Positions 49,701 to 62,709 are shown, counted from the first letter of the stretch. The stretch: 64,000 nucleotides of DNA from Acanthaster planci (GCF_001949145.1 NW_019091356.1:3132713-3196712); one strand, 5' to 3'. The notes: generated by a model from the letters alone, not told the origin. Numbers and translations: made by a program.

Positions 49701-50105
49701 CATTTGTGCGAGAACCAGCGCATGGTGAACCAACATGCGTGCGTACCTTATTCCTTTGCGCTACACTTCTTGGTTTAATATGACGTCGCGCTTTGGTACT
49801 ATTTTGAACAGCAACTCGGACATCATTGTGGACAATCTTGATATTTATTAGCCGGCGATGTCGTTGCTGATTAATTTGCCATTTTTTCCCCATCAAGTGT
49901 TTTTTATTGATGTTACTGACACTGTCGAATCGGTCTTCACTCCTTCAAGATGATGGCACCTTAACCTTTTGTTTTTGGTGGTGTTTTTCGGTCACTTGAC
50001 AGACGACAAGAACTGAAGGAGAATAACGCAGCCTGGACCTTTGACGGTCGCCGACCCAAGAAACCGGAAGTGGGGCTAACCATCCGTGTAGCAGATTTCA
50101 GATGA
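34800..50105 (+). CDS. USP40: Ubiquitin carboxyl-terminal hydrolase 40
   Basis: Complete gene of 27 coding exons, about 1,423 aa (human 1,235). Exon starts: 34800, 35584, 35793, 36302, 36872, 37310, 37943, 38181, 38641, 38925, 40105, 41054, 41589, 42292, 42738, 43678, 43912, 44162, 44981, 45288, 46173, 46829 or 46842, 47563, 48095, 48852, 49316, 50003. The start MFGDLFEE matches USP40. This cysteine protease removes ubiquitin. The Cys box is NRGATCYMN (Cys55); two CxxC pairs (CEVC, CSSC) form the finger; the His box is GGHYHAY (His309); WFDFNDS closes the domain in exon 11. The C-terminal half has ubiquitin-like repeats (KDTVAELKGVV, DATLTDLKSQ). The C-terminus LTIRVADFR resembles the human one. 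Exon 11 adds a long low-complexity insertion. Exon 22 carries an apparent frameshift. Confidence 0.95.
43170..43460. repeat. Degenerate CCCTAA-like tract in USP40 intron 15
   Basis: About 290 bp rich in AACCCTAACC-like words (TAACCCTA, CCCTAACCCT, ACCCTAAT), with spacers that drift. It resembles an old interstitial telomere-type satellite or a satellite of similar sequence. The units are too divergent to be a working telomere. Confidence 0.6.
44480..44590. repeat. Dispersed repeat copy in USP40 intron 18
   Basis: GCGAGAACCAGCGC followed by GTGAACCAACA, an ACGCGTAC-like block and CACACTTCGG matches 49698-49812 with substitutions. Both copies lie in USP40 introns. Class unknown. Confidence 0.6.
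45673..45861 (+). repeat. TTAA-flanked MITE (piggyBac-like), copy 2
   Basis: TTAA at both ends (45673-45676 and 45858-45861), inner ends CCCCGTCGCTCCGGGA and TCCCGGCGCGAAGGGG. The body shares AGCCGCGGCTTTGTGT and CATGCAGCTGCTGGTTCA with the longer copy at 26889. It sits in USP40 intron 20. Confidence 0.85.
47309..47460. repeat. Inverted-repeat MITE, family 1, copy C
   Basis: Third copy of the family at 3349. The left end is AATACGGGCGATACACAATA and the right arm is shortened (GATTGGCCAAGCGCCCATAT). It sits in USP40 intron 22. Confidence 0.75.
49698..49812. repeat. Dispersed repeat copy in USP40 intron 26
   Basis: Related to 44480-44590 (GCATTTGTGCGAGAACCAGC, then GTGAACCAACATGCGTGCGT). Confidence 0.6.
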
Positions 50106-53100
50106 CCAGCTCCGACTTCCTAGCATGAACCATGCAAGCAATGAGAGGGCTGTGTTGCCCGGGCAACAAGAGCACATGGAGAGCCCTATTTGGGAAGTCT
50201 GTATGCTCATACCAGGGAAAGCCAGTTTCTTTTTTTTCCATCGGTTCCCTGCCCCACTTTTATATTTTCGATATTTGCAAGGAAAGTGTGGGAACCAACT
50301 AGAAAATTACCTCACTGGTTTCCATGTGCTGTTACCGCACATTAAGAATCAATGCATACCAGGAAAGCATCCTGCATTACGAAGTTGTGGCAAACATGCT
50401 CACAGCCAATTAGGTGCATGTATTTGTTCATGAATTGTTTATAAAGCCGTAATATATCATTATTTTATGCTTGCAATAGTGGTTAACGTAAGCCTCATCG
50501 AAACTCACTGTATACCACATATGTGAAGGTTTTTCCTTATTTCCAAATTTGGAGGGAAGTGCGGAGGCGTTGACAAGGGGCCGGACGAGCTTGTGATCAT
50601 AAGGCTAAGTACTGATGACATCACATTTTATTTACCTGTGCACTTTCCTACAGAGCAGGTGGTGGTGGGGCCCATGGTCTACTGTGCACCATTGGAAAGC
50701 ACACACATAAACACAGTGCGTTATTATTAATACAGAGCTCTATGATGCTAATTGTTCCTTCCGCTCATGCAGCCTATATACAGTGTGCAGGCGTGTAGGC
50801 TTTGTTAGATCAGTACTTTGTGGGGGGGGGTATCTTAATGATGTTATCATCTTGAGGAGTTGATCTCCAACGATTGATTGAAATGCTGGATGAACTCCGT
50901 ATGTGGTCTGAACTGCTACAAAGTCATCGGGCATAAAGTCACAACCGGGAAGAGAACCCGCTAGTTTCCCAGTCTCGACCAGTGCTATGTAGTGTGGGCT
51001 GCAGTTGGGGGCGATGTTAAGGATTGGGGGGGGGTCTGGGATGCCACTCCCCTCTCCCCTACTTTTTAACTTTGGGGTAATGGCCCCCCTCCCACATTTG
51101 GCTGGTTCTTATGACGGTCTCATAAATGGCCTCTCCATCCCCCCCACCCTATGGAAGATCATTCTGCCGCTATTGGTCAGTCGATCTCCAGTTCTGATCC
51201 CTCTTGTTTCCGCTGTGCCTTTCTGTAAAATCTGATCTGATATTCTTTGATCAGCCAATAGAGGCCATTATTTTCTAATATGAATATGCACAATTGTTGT
51301 ATGCACATAGATTTAACTTCTATCAACAAGGGCATGGATTTGTGCCAAATTATCCAGTTTCCTTAAACTAGCCTAAAAGTGAAATTACAAAGATGCTGTT
51401 AACAGGAGATTAGGGCTGGATGTGTCCTCAAACTAGGAGTGCTACTTATTTTTTGTTGCATATCACATACTGGCCAGACGTACGTTTAGGTGGTTCCATT
51501 TTTGCATTACTTCCTACGTTTCTATATTCTTGACTGTTAATGTTCTCACGTGGAGGCATTGTAGCTACATATAAAGTACGAACCCAGAAGTTTGGGACAA
51601 CTTTTACAAAACTCTGCAAAAGTCTGCAAAATTGGCCGTGTTCATGTGTCGGCCATCTTGATTTGAAAGTGAGGTAAAGCTTTTCAATTCAAGTACAAAT
51701 TAATCCCAGTTGTTTGTGCTGAATAATTTAAAATGCGTGATAAACTGTGTCTAAATGTTTTAAGCCGCATTTAAAAAAAAAATGAAAGTGAGGTTTGGAA
51801 CTCAAAATAGTCGGGCACCACTCCATTTAACAGATTCCATTGAATATGATAGATTCAGGGAACAAGATGTTTAAAAATGGCCTCCCCACGAGTAAGGTCC
51901 ATTACAATAACATCGCACAGTCTTAGGATAGTAGAAAGAAACTAGTGCACAGAAGTTGAGAGTAACTGGAGAAATAAATGAAGTAGGCAGAGGAAAGGGG
52001 AGGAGTGAAGGATTATTAGCATGAAGGATAGTACTAGCCCCTCCCCTTGAAAATAATGCAAATATATGGTGATTTTGTTGGTGCGTACTATGGAACATTA
52101 CTATGTCACCGAGACAACATGGAATGATGTGCCCGTATAGTAATAGCAGGTGAAAATTGAGAGCTCTGATCAATATTGAATTTCATTATTTCACAAGGTA
52201 CATTTTATTCATTGGGTACACATGACAGCAGTTGGGAATATTTATGGTGAGAAATTCACCACTTTTACTATCATGTTGGCTATTGTTGCATTAACAGATA
52301 CCTACCAAAGGAAGGTTTCCTAGTAAAATTTAAAAAAATACGATAATTTGAATATTTTGACAGCTTTTTCGCTAGAAAACAAAAATGCAAACCAGTAATT
52401 TTAGTTCCAGAAGTCACTTTGTTGTATGAAATTGATGAATAAATCAAGAGACTTGTTTTGTAATTTAACTTTCGAAGAAATGCGAAATGTTTCATTTTAA
52501 TTCAGTTTAATTTATTTAAGAGGTTATTTTGCGTTGTTTGTCTTGTCCCCCCCCCTGTCAGTCAATCTTTTCTTTTCCGAGGTGGGGTTGCCCAGTGAAA
52601 GAACTCATTATAAATGCAAATAAACCTTTCAGTACGAAAGTGTATACACGCGTAATAGGAAATATTTTAGAAAAAGCATGAAAGCAACAGCATTGACCTG
52701 ATACGAAAAGCTAGGAACTTGTTTAAAAAGGGAAGGGTTGCGCATAAAGATACACTTTTTTGTAATATGTAAGGTTTTTAATTTGGAGGTATGGTTTGGA
52801 CCGATTGTGCTTACACCTCTGGTGCTTGTGAGAAGGAAGGCAAAGGGCCACGTTTCTTAATATGTGGCGAAGATTGGATTTATTCCAGAGAATTAGTTGA
52901 CTGGAATTGACTGTCCAAGGAATGTCACTCATTCCAATTTTCATTCATAATTTCTTTCTGCACGATGTGTAAGAGAACTTTGCTCACGTTCATGTACATG
53001 TATGTTTTGATTGAACGTGGACAACGAGATTGACCAAGTTATGAGTGCATTTTTTTCTATCTTATCAGGCACTTCGAATACTTGGTCAACGTTGCGTTTC

Positions 53101-53160
53101 AGAATTTCCAAAATGCACAGCAAATCCTTCAATTCAGTGAATTAAAATGCTAGGTATTTG
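50106..53160. other. Intergenic interval between USP40 and IGF2BP
   Basis: This begins with the USP40 3' UTR, whose end I cannot place. It is AT-rich with simple G runs near 50820 and 51030. I see no exon, RNA gene or recognisable transposon protein. Confidence 0.45.
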
Positions 53161-53175
53161 AGTGCGGTATTAGTG

Positions 53176-53506
53176 TGATTCAGAATGAACCATCTGATTG
53201 GTCAGTCTGCTGAGTGAGCGGCTTACCTGCTTTGCATTAGCCAATCAACGAACACAGAATCTGCGCGACACGCATTCAGCTGCCAATCAAAATCACGTGG
53301 TGTGAACACGTGGGCAGGGCGAAAAATTTGTGGTATTTGTGCGTACCGAGCGCGTACAGGCGGTCTCTCTTTCATACAGTCACAAACCCAACACACAGGT
53401 AGCCGAGCAGTTTGGCTCTTTGGCCACTTATTCCTCCCCCAAACCGGCGACAATCTCACCCAAAATTTCACCAGGCTTGTAAATTCAACCCTCAACAACA
53501 ACCACA
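53176..53506 (+). promoter_or_regulatory. Promoter-like region and leader of the IGF2BP gene
   Basis: Upstream of the ATG there are an inverted CCAAT box (ATTGG, 53197-53201), two direct CCAAT boxes (53241-53245 and 53283-53287), and two CACGTG E-boxes 13 nt apart (53294-53299 and 53307-53312). The clustering within about 120 bp supports a promoter. The start site is not determined, and the leader appears unspliced up to the ATG. Confidence 0.5.
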
Positions 53507-56500
53507 ATGAATAAAATCTACTGCGGAAACCTGAGTGAGGACGTAACTGAGGATGCCCTGCGCGATCTCTTCGAGGAAAATGGCATTCCCGTCTCCAGCA
53601 TGGTGGTGAAGCGCAGCGCCAACCCGAACAGCAACGCCAGCCCCTTCGCTTTTGTGGATGTTGAGAACGAAGAAATGGCCCAACTTGCCATCGATAAGCT
53701 CAACGGTCAGTTATGTTTGTGACAGCATGTTAACATTTCATATATTTGGCATGAGTTTAGTGTCGGGAGACGCCGTCTTTGGCGTAAATTTGACGACGAT
53801 ATTGCACGAAAAGTACCCAAATGTTGTGTGGGTTGGGATGAAGTCGCCATGTTGAAATGACGTGCACCATATGCACGCCATGTGTTGGACAGTGTGCTGA
53901 GCACGCAACACAATACACCCTGTGCTGTACATGTACACGGTAGGCACTACATGAATGGTGGTCACTCGGTTGGGCGGTGTAACGTCCACGTGGTGGGTGT
54001 CATGCCATTTAGCGTCAACTAAATATTCTGGCATTTTTATCCAAATATTTCATATTTACAATATAAATAAGGTGCCTAGGCCTACATATCATATTCAACG
54101 TATCATAGGCCTTTTATCAAAAATAATATTTGAGGGTGGAAATCTGAGCATGGAGGAATTATCTGAGCGACCGGCTCGTGCAGCCTGACCGGCCGCCATC
54201 TTGTATTCGCGTGGACGGTAAAGAAAGATGGCGGCCTCCCTACATCACGAAAAAGTTTCGCTTTTCTGCCTGAATCTGGAAGCGAATTCGATATTTCTTT
54301 TACACAGTGACAGGTCTTAGAGTCTCTAACTTTAGATAAAACTACTTTTAAATTCTCAGAGGGTATTTTCAAGTTGTTGACGCTAGATAGCATGACCGCC
54401 ACGGGGTGCTGTGGGTTCGATAGTGTCTTTGTTGTATGTAGGTCAGGGACAGTAAGCCGCAAATTCAAAAAAATAATTCTAGAAGTTACTACGAGTGAAA
54501 CTAAGAAAAGAGTTCCATATACGGACTCCGCTGGACACCTTGTGCACAAACCCTATGTGTGGCTGTAACTAGGAGACTGGTCAGAAAATTTTTTTCTAGG
54601 TAAACGACTTGGTTTTCTTCCTGAGTTGGACTTTTCTGGACTTGTTTTTGCTTTCTTTGTTGGCTAATAGGTCACTTCAGGGAATAATTACTGGTGTCCG
54701 CATATCACTGTATATGGAACTCTTCCTGATAATAGGAACACTTCAGAGGTTACGACCTGCATGAAGGAGTTGTACATATTTCTAATCTTCTGCATTATCA
54801 CATCTGGTTTCAGTTTTAGGGGGAAGATGCTGGATTTTCTCTGCAAGACGTAACCACTGTTTGATAGAAAAAGCACCTACATGTAGGCCTACATCTTTAA
54901 TCCCAAGATAAACTGAAACTAGCCTAGGCCTGTCCTACAAATTGCAGAAATACGTCTATCACTAATGTCATTTTTTTTCTGGAAAAGCATTTGAAATAGT
55001 TTTTTCAAGTGTTTCCTATCAATGCTGGAAATTTTTAGCCCCGGATCCTTGTCTTTTTGGTATTTCTGCAATGACTGACCTCTATTGAGATGATGGGCGT
55101 TCGTGATGAAAAAGTGGAGGCACGATGTTACATTCTTTGCAAAAGTAGTGAAAAGACAATGCATTGTTTGCCGTTTTCTGTTTACAGTACTTTGACACAT
55201 TTTAATAACCTAAACTAAATTTACCAGTCCAAAGTTATTAAAATGGAAAATGTCAAATATTGTTTACACTCGGACAGTATTCTTAGTTGCCCTATGTGAT
55301 TGCCAAACAAACTACATGTATGATGCAGCTGCGTCCATTCAGGAAAATTGTGGATGTAAACATTTTTTAAATGCCACTTGAATTTGGCCAAAGGTCAATG
55401 GACTCTTCACTTAATTGAAATGCATCAGCAAAGGTATTATAGTGGTTGTGATATTGGAAGTAATGTCTTTAACATAAAAAGATCATTGGATTATTTTCTT
55501 TATTTCAGACTATAACTTACTTGGATCAGTTATGGTGGTGGAGCAGTCTGTCCCCAAACGCGGCAGAGGCAACAGGTATGTCTAGACATAAACTCTGATT
55601 TGATCCTTATTCATGTAATTTCCCTTTTGGGAAGAGTCCCATGTATTGACGCCAGTATTTATTCCCTACAGTGACCTATTAGCCATCTGAAAGCAAAAAT
55701 ATGTCCAGAAACATTCAATTGAGGAGGGAAAAACCAAGTTGTTTACTTACAAAACACTTTTTTTAGATCAGTCCCATAGGTTTTGTGCATGGTGTCAAGT
55801 GGCGTCCGTACATGGAACTGTTTCCTGCATATTTCTACTCTAAGCACGCTGGGACAATGAAGGACTGTGGCAAAAACAACCGACAGTTGTGCACATTTTG
55901 CTTGAAATTTTTACCTAAAACTCATTTTCAAGTCATTTACAAGTCCCCCCAAATAATTCCATACAATGATATCCTCATTGTTTTGCCTCCGGCAGTGACA
56001 ACTGGGTTACCATAAAGCGATGGCCTGTCATTAAAAGTCAAATTCAGGGCATATATGCAAGTAGTAACTCTGTAGATACACGTACATAGAATTTTAGGCC
56101 AGTCTTACCGGGTTTTTGCACTGAATGTCATGATTTTCCAGGTAAGGAACTCTTTTCCACCTTTCTTAAGCCCTGTCCACACTGGACTTTATTTACTGAG
56201 GATTTTACCAAGCCGATGGGAAAATGAAAAATGGGCAAATTTTACCACCGTCCACACTTGGACTTTTGATGCGGGGATTTTTACTGAGACGCGTAGGAAA
56301 AGTAACCAAGCTGTCACTATAATGGCACATGAGGGCGCTTTGCGTGACCTTTCGTGTTCGCCCTTTGACCCAAGTACGCGCGCACCTTTTACAAACTTCC
56401 GGTTATGACAGTTCTTCCAATGATACATTGGTGGCCCCAATTAACCTTCTGATTGCTTCAGTAAAAATATCTGCCATCATTCGAGAGACTCAAGAACACG

Positions 56501-59500
56501 AAATGACTGCAAAGCAACCAGAAATAAGCTTCGCAGTGTGTACGTGTATATACATCACGTGGACGCTTGCAACGTACATGCGCGGGGCTCGTGTAAGCCT
56601 GACCTTGCCAGTAAACTGGATGTACGCTTCCCTGAGCCGCTTTTACCGACTTGCACTCTCCACTCTGGACTTTCTGTCTAGGGAAAAGTGTCTCGGGAAT
56701 TCTTCCTGGCCAGAAGTTGGCCGGTAAAAATTCCCGCGCGGCTCGGGAAAAGTAACTGAGAGGAAGTCTTCCAGTGCGAACAGGGTTTTATTGTTGAGAA
56801 AGAATGAGTCAGTTTGAGTTGTTGAATATTCAAATCTTCAACCTTGCAGTTGCTCACCACACATTTAAATATATTCGCTTATATCAAATTCCTACCTTAG
56901 CAGAAACAAAACATGTATCTTTATTGTGAAGAGTTAAAAAAAAAACCTTATTGGCCAATATCTGCCATTCTGCCTGGAGCAGAAGTGCCCCCCATCAATT
57001 GAAAAAGCATGTTCATTTCGTTGGTAGCCATGTGACCATAATGCATGCATTTCCTAGTCATCTGTGAACCAGTGAAGTTCATTTTGAAGCCCACTGGCAG
57101 TCATGTGCATTTAGCTGCCATTAACTTGTATCTTGAAATATGCTTTAGAATTCAATTTTGCATCCAAATAAATTAATTTTTTCCTTTCTGTTGTATTGTT
57201 TTTCACCTTGAATAATCGTTTTCAGAAATATTTGAATAAGCGGCACAGCCCTACTGAGAAAAATCTTGTTCTGAAGTGAACCATTTTCATACTCTCTGTA
57301 CAGATTCGACATGAGTAAAATCTCATGAAAAAGTAGCTGAGCTTAGTTTGGAATCCAACGAGGAAAACTTGCTCCCTTAATTACATTGCCAAGGTCCCAC
57401 TTTTCCCTCTGAAGGCCACAGATTTCTCAAACTACTGTTGCAGTACAGTCTTGAATATTAACAGAGAAAAACCTCCCTTATCATTGTGTGTGAGTGGTTT
57501 TCTACATGAACCAAGATCGTGTGGCCCCTGTCATTTCTGTATATGTAACGGGTTAACAGCAGTGATCCGTAACAGGCAGAAAAAGTCTCCACAGCATTGT
57601 GGCCTTGTGTTTGCAAGGGTCTGTGTGCTCTGAGGTAGTGTGTGAACAGTGGCTAGACACACTGGTATGTCACCCTTATCACCCGGTGTGTCTGGAGGCT
57701 GGGGATTGTTTGATAATGGGATGCCAATTGTGCTGTTGGTGGGCAGGTTCCTGTAGGCTTGAATGTATTTAGTGAGTCTTGGCGAATGTCTTTCATTTCG
57801 TATGATTGTGAGAATAGTTGGAACAACTGTCCCCACTCACGCCAAAAACCTTCAGAATTTTTTTTTTCTGTTTTCTTCCCAGCATTCGCTATCTTGAAGC
57901 AGTTTAGTCTAGACAGGATGTCATTTTTATTACCAGAGATCACAACTCATTTGTCTTGTGAACATGCCCGTTAAAATCACATCGTGGTGGCTCGCTAATG
58001 GGGTGTTCGGTCAGCTTGACCTTAAATGAAGTATTTTGTATTTTGAACTGAATGAAATAAAGCTTTTTTGTAAGAAGATAGGCTCATGAGAGTTCCTAGA
58101 TGTACATAAAGTTACACTTATTACACTGTACTGTGTACATGCACATTTACAATTTATGTGGCCTATGCTTACAGACTGGGGAAAAATGCTGGGCTTGCAG
58201 TAATAAGGTTTGTACTAAGATTTGGTTGAAGGTCCCAGTGACTGGTCTGCCAGCACTTCAGCTGGTGGGGGAGGGGGGTCGCTGTGTCAAAAGGAGGTCG
58301 AAAGTGGGAGTGGCAAGTTCAAATGCGGTGGATCATGGGGGACACATTAAAGGGGCAGTGGAAGTGGCTGTTATTTCCAAGCCTGCCGTGATGTTCACTA
58401 CACGATGCTCAGTTGTTGGTGGTGTACCTTAATAACGGTGCCAAATGATATTACTAACAGCCATGATTTTTTCGCCATAGAGGTAATTGTATTCTTGATT
58501 TGTGTTGCAGTGTGTATTCAAGTAAGTCCCAAGTAGGGTGTAAGTGGAGCGTTCTCTTGTGGTTAAAGCGAAACAAGGTCGAGCTGTGTAGATTGGATGG
58601 ATGGAGAATACCAGGAGATTCCATGTTGAATAGAATGGCAAAAAGATTGCTTTCAAAGGACGTTGAAATCTGCATTGGCCTTTGTTGGTTTAGTGGAAAG
58701 AGTGTATGAATGCACTTGCGGCTAGTCTGTTTTGTGGATGGCTTTAAATGATGTTTTTACAATAATTTGGATTCCATTAAGTTTAACTACCCTCTCCATG
58801 TGGAGCCGTCTGTCCTTGATTCCATGTGAAAGTAATTTCATACCTCTGGGCTCCAGTGGGGGGGGGGGGAAATGCACCTTCAGCGTTTTGGACACTAGAA
58901 TAAACCTTCTTGAGAAATTAATACCTAAGGGATAAAAAAAATGGGTTGGATTGATTTCCTTCAGTGACTCTTATTATCCTAGAACATAAACCTTTGGTTG
59001 TCCCACTGGGAGTCTGGCAAGGCTGACGACTCCAGTGGCATTCATAGGGGGGGATTGAATAGATTACCTGTGCATTTTTGGAGGTTAAATTCATTTGAAA
59101 TCTATTCATGATATCACAGATTTTTATGATGAAATAGAACTACAGTGGATACATCAACCCTAACTCTCTACCCCATGTTTCCAGTAAATAATCTGAATCC
59201 GGCAGAATCCTCCAAATTCTGAAGTGTTACAAGTCCCATGTGACCTGAATCCTGCAAAAGTGTGGAATGAAAGGTACCGGGCACAACAGCCTGAATCCTC
59301 CAAAATCCTCCAGTGTGCTACAGATTACCATGTCTGGCTAGGGCACTTCCATTATTACTTGTACTGAGAATAATAAAGTCATAGTGCCACACAATCTATG
59401 GTACATTGCCTTATCTATTGGATTTTATGACTCCAGAGAACAAGGTCGTGTACTCCTACAAACAGCAGCGCTGTGTGCTATATTTTACTACAAAGTAGTA

Positions 59501-62500
59501 AGGGTTAAAGTACACATAACAAATAACCTGAATCCTCCAAAATCATTACAAGTGTGTGACAACCTGAATCCTCCATATTCCTCCAGAGAATGACATGGCG
59601 TATGCCCTCAATCCTTCAAAATCCTCCCATGCATTGATTCTCAAGTTGGCTGTGAGGATTTATGGAAGATTTGGGATGGTCAGGGTAACCACTGGTCAGT
59701 TACACAGTCATACTTTTTGGTATCTTTGTTATGAGATCACAGCTTAGTGCTATCATGAGGCATCTCGTGCAATTGGGAAAACCTTTATTGGCTACAAAGT
59801 TGATGGTGTCACCTGTTTTTGTCTGCAGCTTTGTCGTAAGGATAAAGCGTACAGTAGGTACATATATGGTGTTTGTTTGGCAAGGAAATACCACTGTACA
59901 TGTATACATGTACAAGCATGCCTCTTACTCCTCATACATACATTTGGTTTTAATAGCTACAACTTTTCCTTGTCAAGGTGAGCAGTAACCTGAAAGTGTC
60001 TTACCTTTGAACAACTTGTAGGCCCTATACACCGCATGTGCCAGCAGTTGCTGTAAAGTTTCACAAACCCAATGAATGTTATATAATCTACTTCATCATT
60101 TTCCGTCATAGGAAATGTTCATTACACAGGGTTTTGGTTTGTGGTTAGCTCAGTGGTGAGCCTCCATTTGCGCGTCCAATCATTTCATATCAAAACTGAA
60201 ACAAAGTTGTGTCATAAACTCGTGAGGTTCAACTAACTGGAAAACAAAAGAGCTTTAGCATCTGCTGACCTGTGAATTACATTACTTTTTTTTTAATAAA
60301 ATGTGCATTGAAATTATGTCATTAAGAATTCTGGACATCCATTTAAGAGCATACACGCCAAGTTTGTTTCGTGTTTAGGTTGAACCCTTAAAACACTACA
60401 GGTGTTAGTCGCACAGTGTACCCAGGGGACTCAAAGTCTGGCTGTTGTAAATGGTGGACATTAAATGCTGTATTGTAGGTCTTGCTATAGTTTGGAAGAG
60501 TATGTGGAAAAAAGTGGGCCATAGGATAGATACTATACGAGTGACCGCCACATACGTGTGTGTCATTTGCATCACGTAATGAATGAGTCTCTAGCGTTGA
60601 TGAATTGGGTAATGTTTTAAATTTTGTTCCACGGGAGTGTCAGTATTCACTTAAGTTCATTCAGCCATAAAATAAGCGTTGTGTGGCAGCTCCGGGGATT
60701 GATGCCTTCTGGCACTACTTGTTCATTCCTGTCATGCACACCAGCATGCAGACTGGGTTTTCTTCTGGACAAATTTAGAAACTGGACGGCCAAGTTGTTA
60801 CTATTTGAGGTTTGATATCCAATAAAGCTGTGCCTGTAAGCCATTTGCGAGTTCAAGTTGGCTAAAATCTGGTGCTGTGAGTTCTTTAAATTCCCATGAA
60901 CATAATTTGAACTCTCCAGACTAAAAACACTGTTGCTATACCTCATGATTTGGGGCAAGCTTTTGCTTAGTTACATAAGAGACGCCTTACAACAATGCAC
61001 TGTTCTCAATAAATAAGAGCACAAAGGAATCAGTCCGCTCCAGTGATTGTGGTCACTGTGCAAAAGCTTTACCCGGAATCACGAGGTATAGCAACAGCGT
61101 CTTTAGTCTGGGGAAACCAAATTGTTGCATTTATTTATATGCAATGAGATAACACAGTGTACCAGGTTTTATTCAAATTTTACTCACAATTGCTTGTTGC
61201 TTTACTATGTTTTTTTTCAATTTTGGGAAAATGATGAAGCCCCTTCCATTTAAATAAATTCCACTGGCACTAGGCCCAACCCTAATTCCCTAGGGAGATT
61301 TACTAGCAACCTTCCACATCCTTTCAACACTCAACACCACATAGGGTAGAACCTCATTAGTAAAAGGTCCTTCAGACTTTGCAAAATACCCTGTTATGAC
61401 AGGAACCTTATATTATCGGGAATGAAACCAATGAAAAATATAGGACTGGGACCTAAAAATGTCCTTGTTGTAAGCAGAATCTTGTGTTAACAGTGCTTGT
61501 TATTAATAAGGAGGTTCTGCTGGAGTAAACTGCACATAAAAAGTAGGGGTTCTGTTTATTTTGATTCCTAATCCCACATGAGCACAGCTAGTACACCAGT
61601 GCATTACTCGACCTAACAGATTCCAACCAACCCTGGTGTTGGAGTTTGGCTGGTTTGGAATCACTAGGGTTAGATATGTAAACGACTGCTGTGGTCTATT
61701 AACATTGACCTGATGAGCCAATCAGATTTGGTCATTAACTTTGAGTGTTCTGGCTATTGCAATCTTGGGTGCAAGGTCCCATTTTGTGGGCCTTCTGTTG
61801 AGTCTGGACGGTAACTTGTAGTGAAAACATCCATCAGTGGCTGATGAAAAGAAAGCACTCAAAGAGCCAGTATGATCTGGGGGAGCTTCCTATCAATAAC
61901 CCGGCATTTTCAGTGCCGCAGCATAAAACTCTAACCCACTGTCCAGTTTCAGAACTTGTATGTAACAGGAACTGGCATCGCTAACCCACTTCTACACATG
62001 TTACGAATTTGAAGTACCCGACGTCAACTCTTTATGAATTTTCCTTTTTAAATATTCCAGGAGCCGTTCCACCAACATTCAGGTGCACAATATCCCCCTG
62101 AGCACTCCAGTGCAGGAAGTCCAGGACCTGCTGAAGACATTTGGCGATGTCTCCTCCTGCGAAAAAGGTGCGGTCGCCGACCTAGAACATTGCACTTCCA
62201 AATCTCAGGATTTTTTAAGAGATGGTGGGGATCTGCGGCTTAAAGCTTCCGGGTGTTAATCTCTCGTCACTGCTTCTGTGTGTTTGCGTTTGCAGGCAAG
62301 GAGGGTGCCAACGGTTACAGTGTGAATGCTACCTATGCAGCTGTGGAGCAGGCCCAGCAGGCCATAAAGCAGCTCAACAACTATGAATTCAATAACTCGC
62401 AGCTCAAGGTGAGAATTCTCACGCCATCCGGGCTTTTGAAAAAAGTGCAATCCGGCTTTGTCAATGGGAGTGCTTCGGTCACATAACCGTTCACTGCACG

Positions 62501-62709
62501 CTGAATCATTCTTGGGTGTTCCTGAACTGACGCACATATGCTGTAGAATGTGTGTGTTTTTTTTTTTTTACTGATGAATCCTCCTTGTTGAAGTGGAACC
62601 TGTCTTTTTTTGCTTGCCAGGTGAACTATAAGAATTCTGGGTCTCGCCAGAGCAATCGGTACAATCGCAATCCCAACCGCAACCAGGGCAATGCCGTGTT
62701 CCCTGTCAG
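53507..62709 (+). CDS. IGF2BP: IGF2 mRNA-binding protein (IMP/Vg1RBP) family, N-terminal exons
   Basis: Five coding exons with consistent phases: 53507-53705, 55509-55575, 62061-62167, 62296-62408 and 62621-62709; the gene runs out of the window. The first RRM starts at residue 1 with MNKIYCGNLSEDVTEDAL, the typical IMP start, and has the RNP1-like FAFVDVEN. It ends with MVVEQSVPKRGRGNR. The second RRM (TNIQVHNIPLSTPVQEVQDL to NNSQLKVNYK) follows, then an Asn/Arg-rich linker (NRYNRNPNRNQ). Known: IMPs bind mRNA through two RRMs and four KH domains to control localisation, stability and translation in cytoplasmic granules. The KH exons are not in the window, so the assignment rests on the RRMs. 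The 6.5 kb intron between exons 2 and 3 is the longest fully spanned here. Confidence 0.85.
54186..54241. promoter_or_regulatory. Inverted pair of GGCCGCCATCTT (YY1-like) motifs
   Basis: GGCCGCCATCTT and its exact complement AAGATGGCGGCC lie about 24 nt apart in IGF2BP intron 1. Each contains a consensus YY1 core (GCCATCTT). They could be a regulatory element or the ends of a small hairpin. Confidence 0.5.
56168..56790. repeat. TIR element in IGF2BP intron 2
   Basis: About 620 bp. The left end AAGCCCTGTCCACACTGGAC is mirrored on the right by CCAGTGCGAACAGGGTTTT. Both halves also repeat GGACTTT and TTTACCG-like words inwards. No transposase is visible. This looks like a non-autonomous DNA transposon. 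Confidence 0.6.
59180..59640. repeat. AATCCTCC motif cluster 1
   Basis: CTGAATCCTCCAAAATCCTC and variants recur at irregular spacing at least six times, separated by unrelated bases. This is a dispersed short-motif cluster and not a tight tandem array. Confidence 0.7.
60834..61200. repeat. Long-TIR element, family 2, copy 2
   Basis: Related to 8768-9141. The left end has GTAAGCCATTTGCGAGTTCA and the right end has the near-complement. Inner arms carry GGGGCAAGCTTTTGC and GCAAAAGCTTTACCCGGAAT. It lies in IGF2BP intron 2. Confidence 0.75.

Noticed and set aside
54103-54549. 148-codon open frame on the minus strand in IGF2BP intron 1
   Set aside because: No recognisable domain, no good splice context, and part of it overlaps the inverted YY1-like pair; probably chance.
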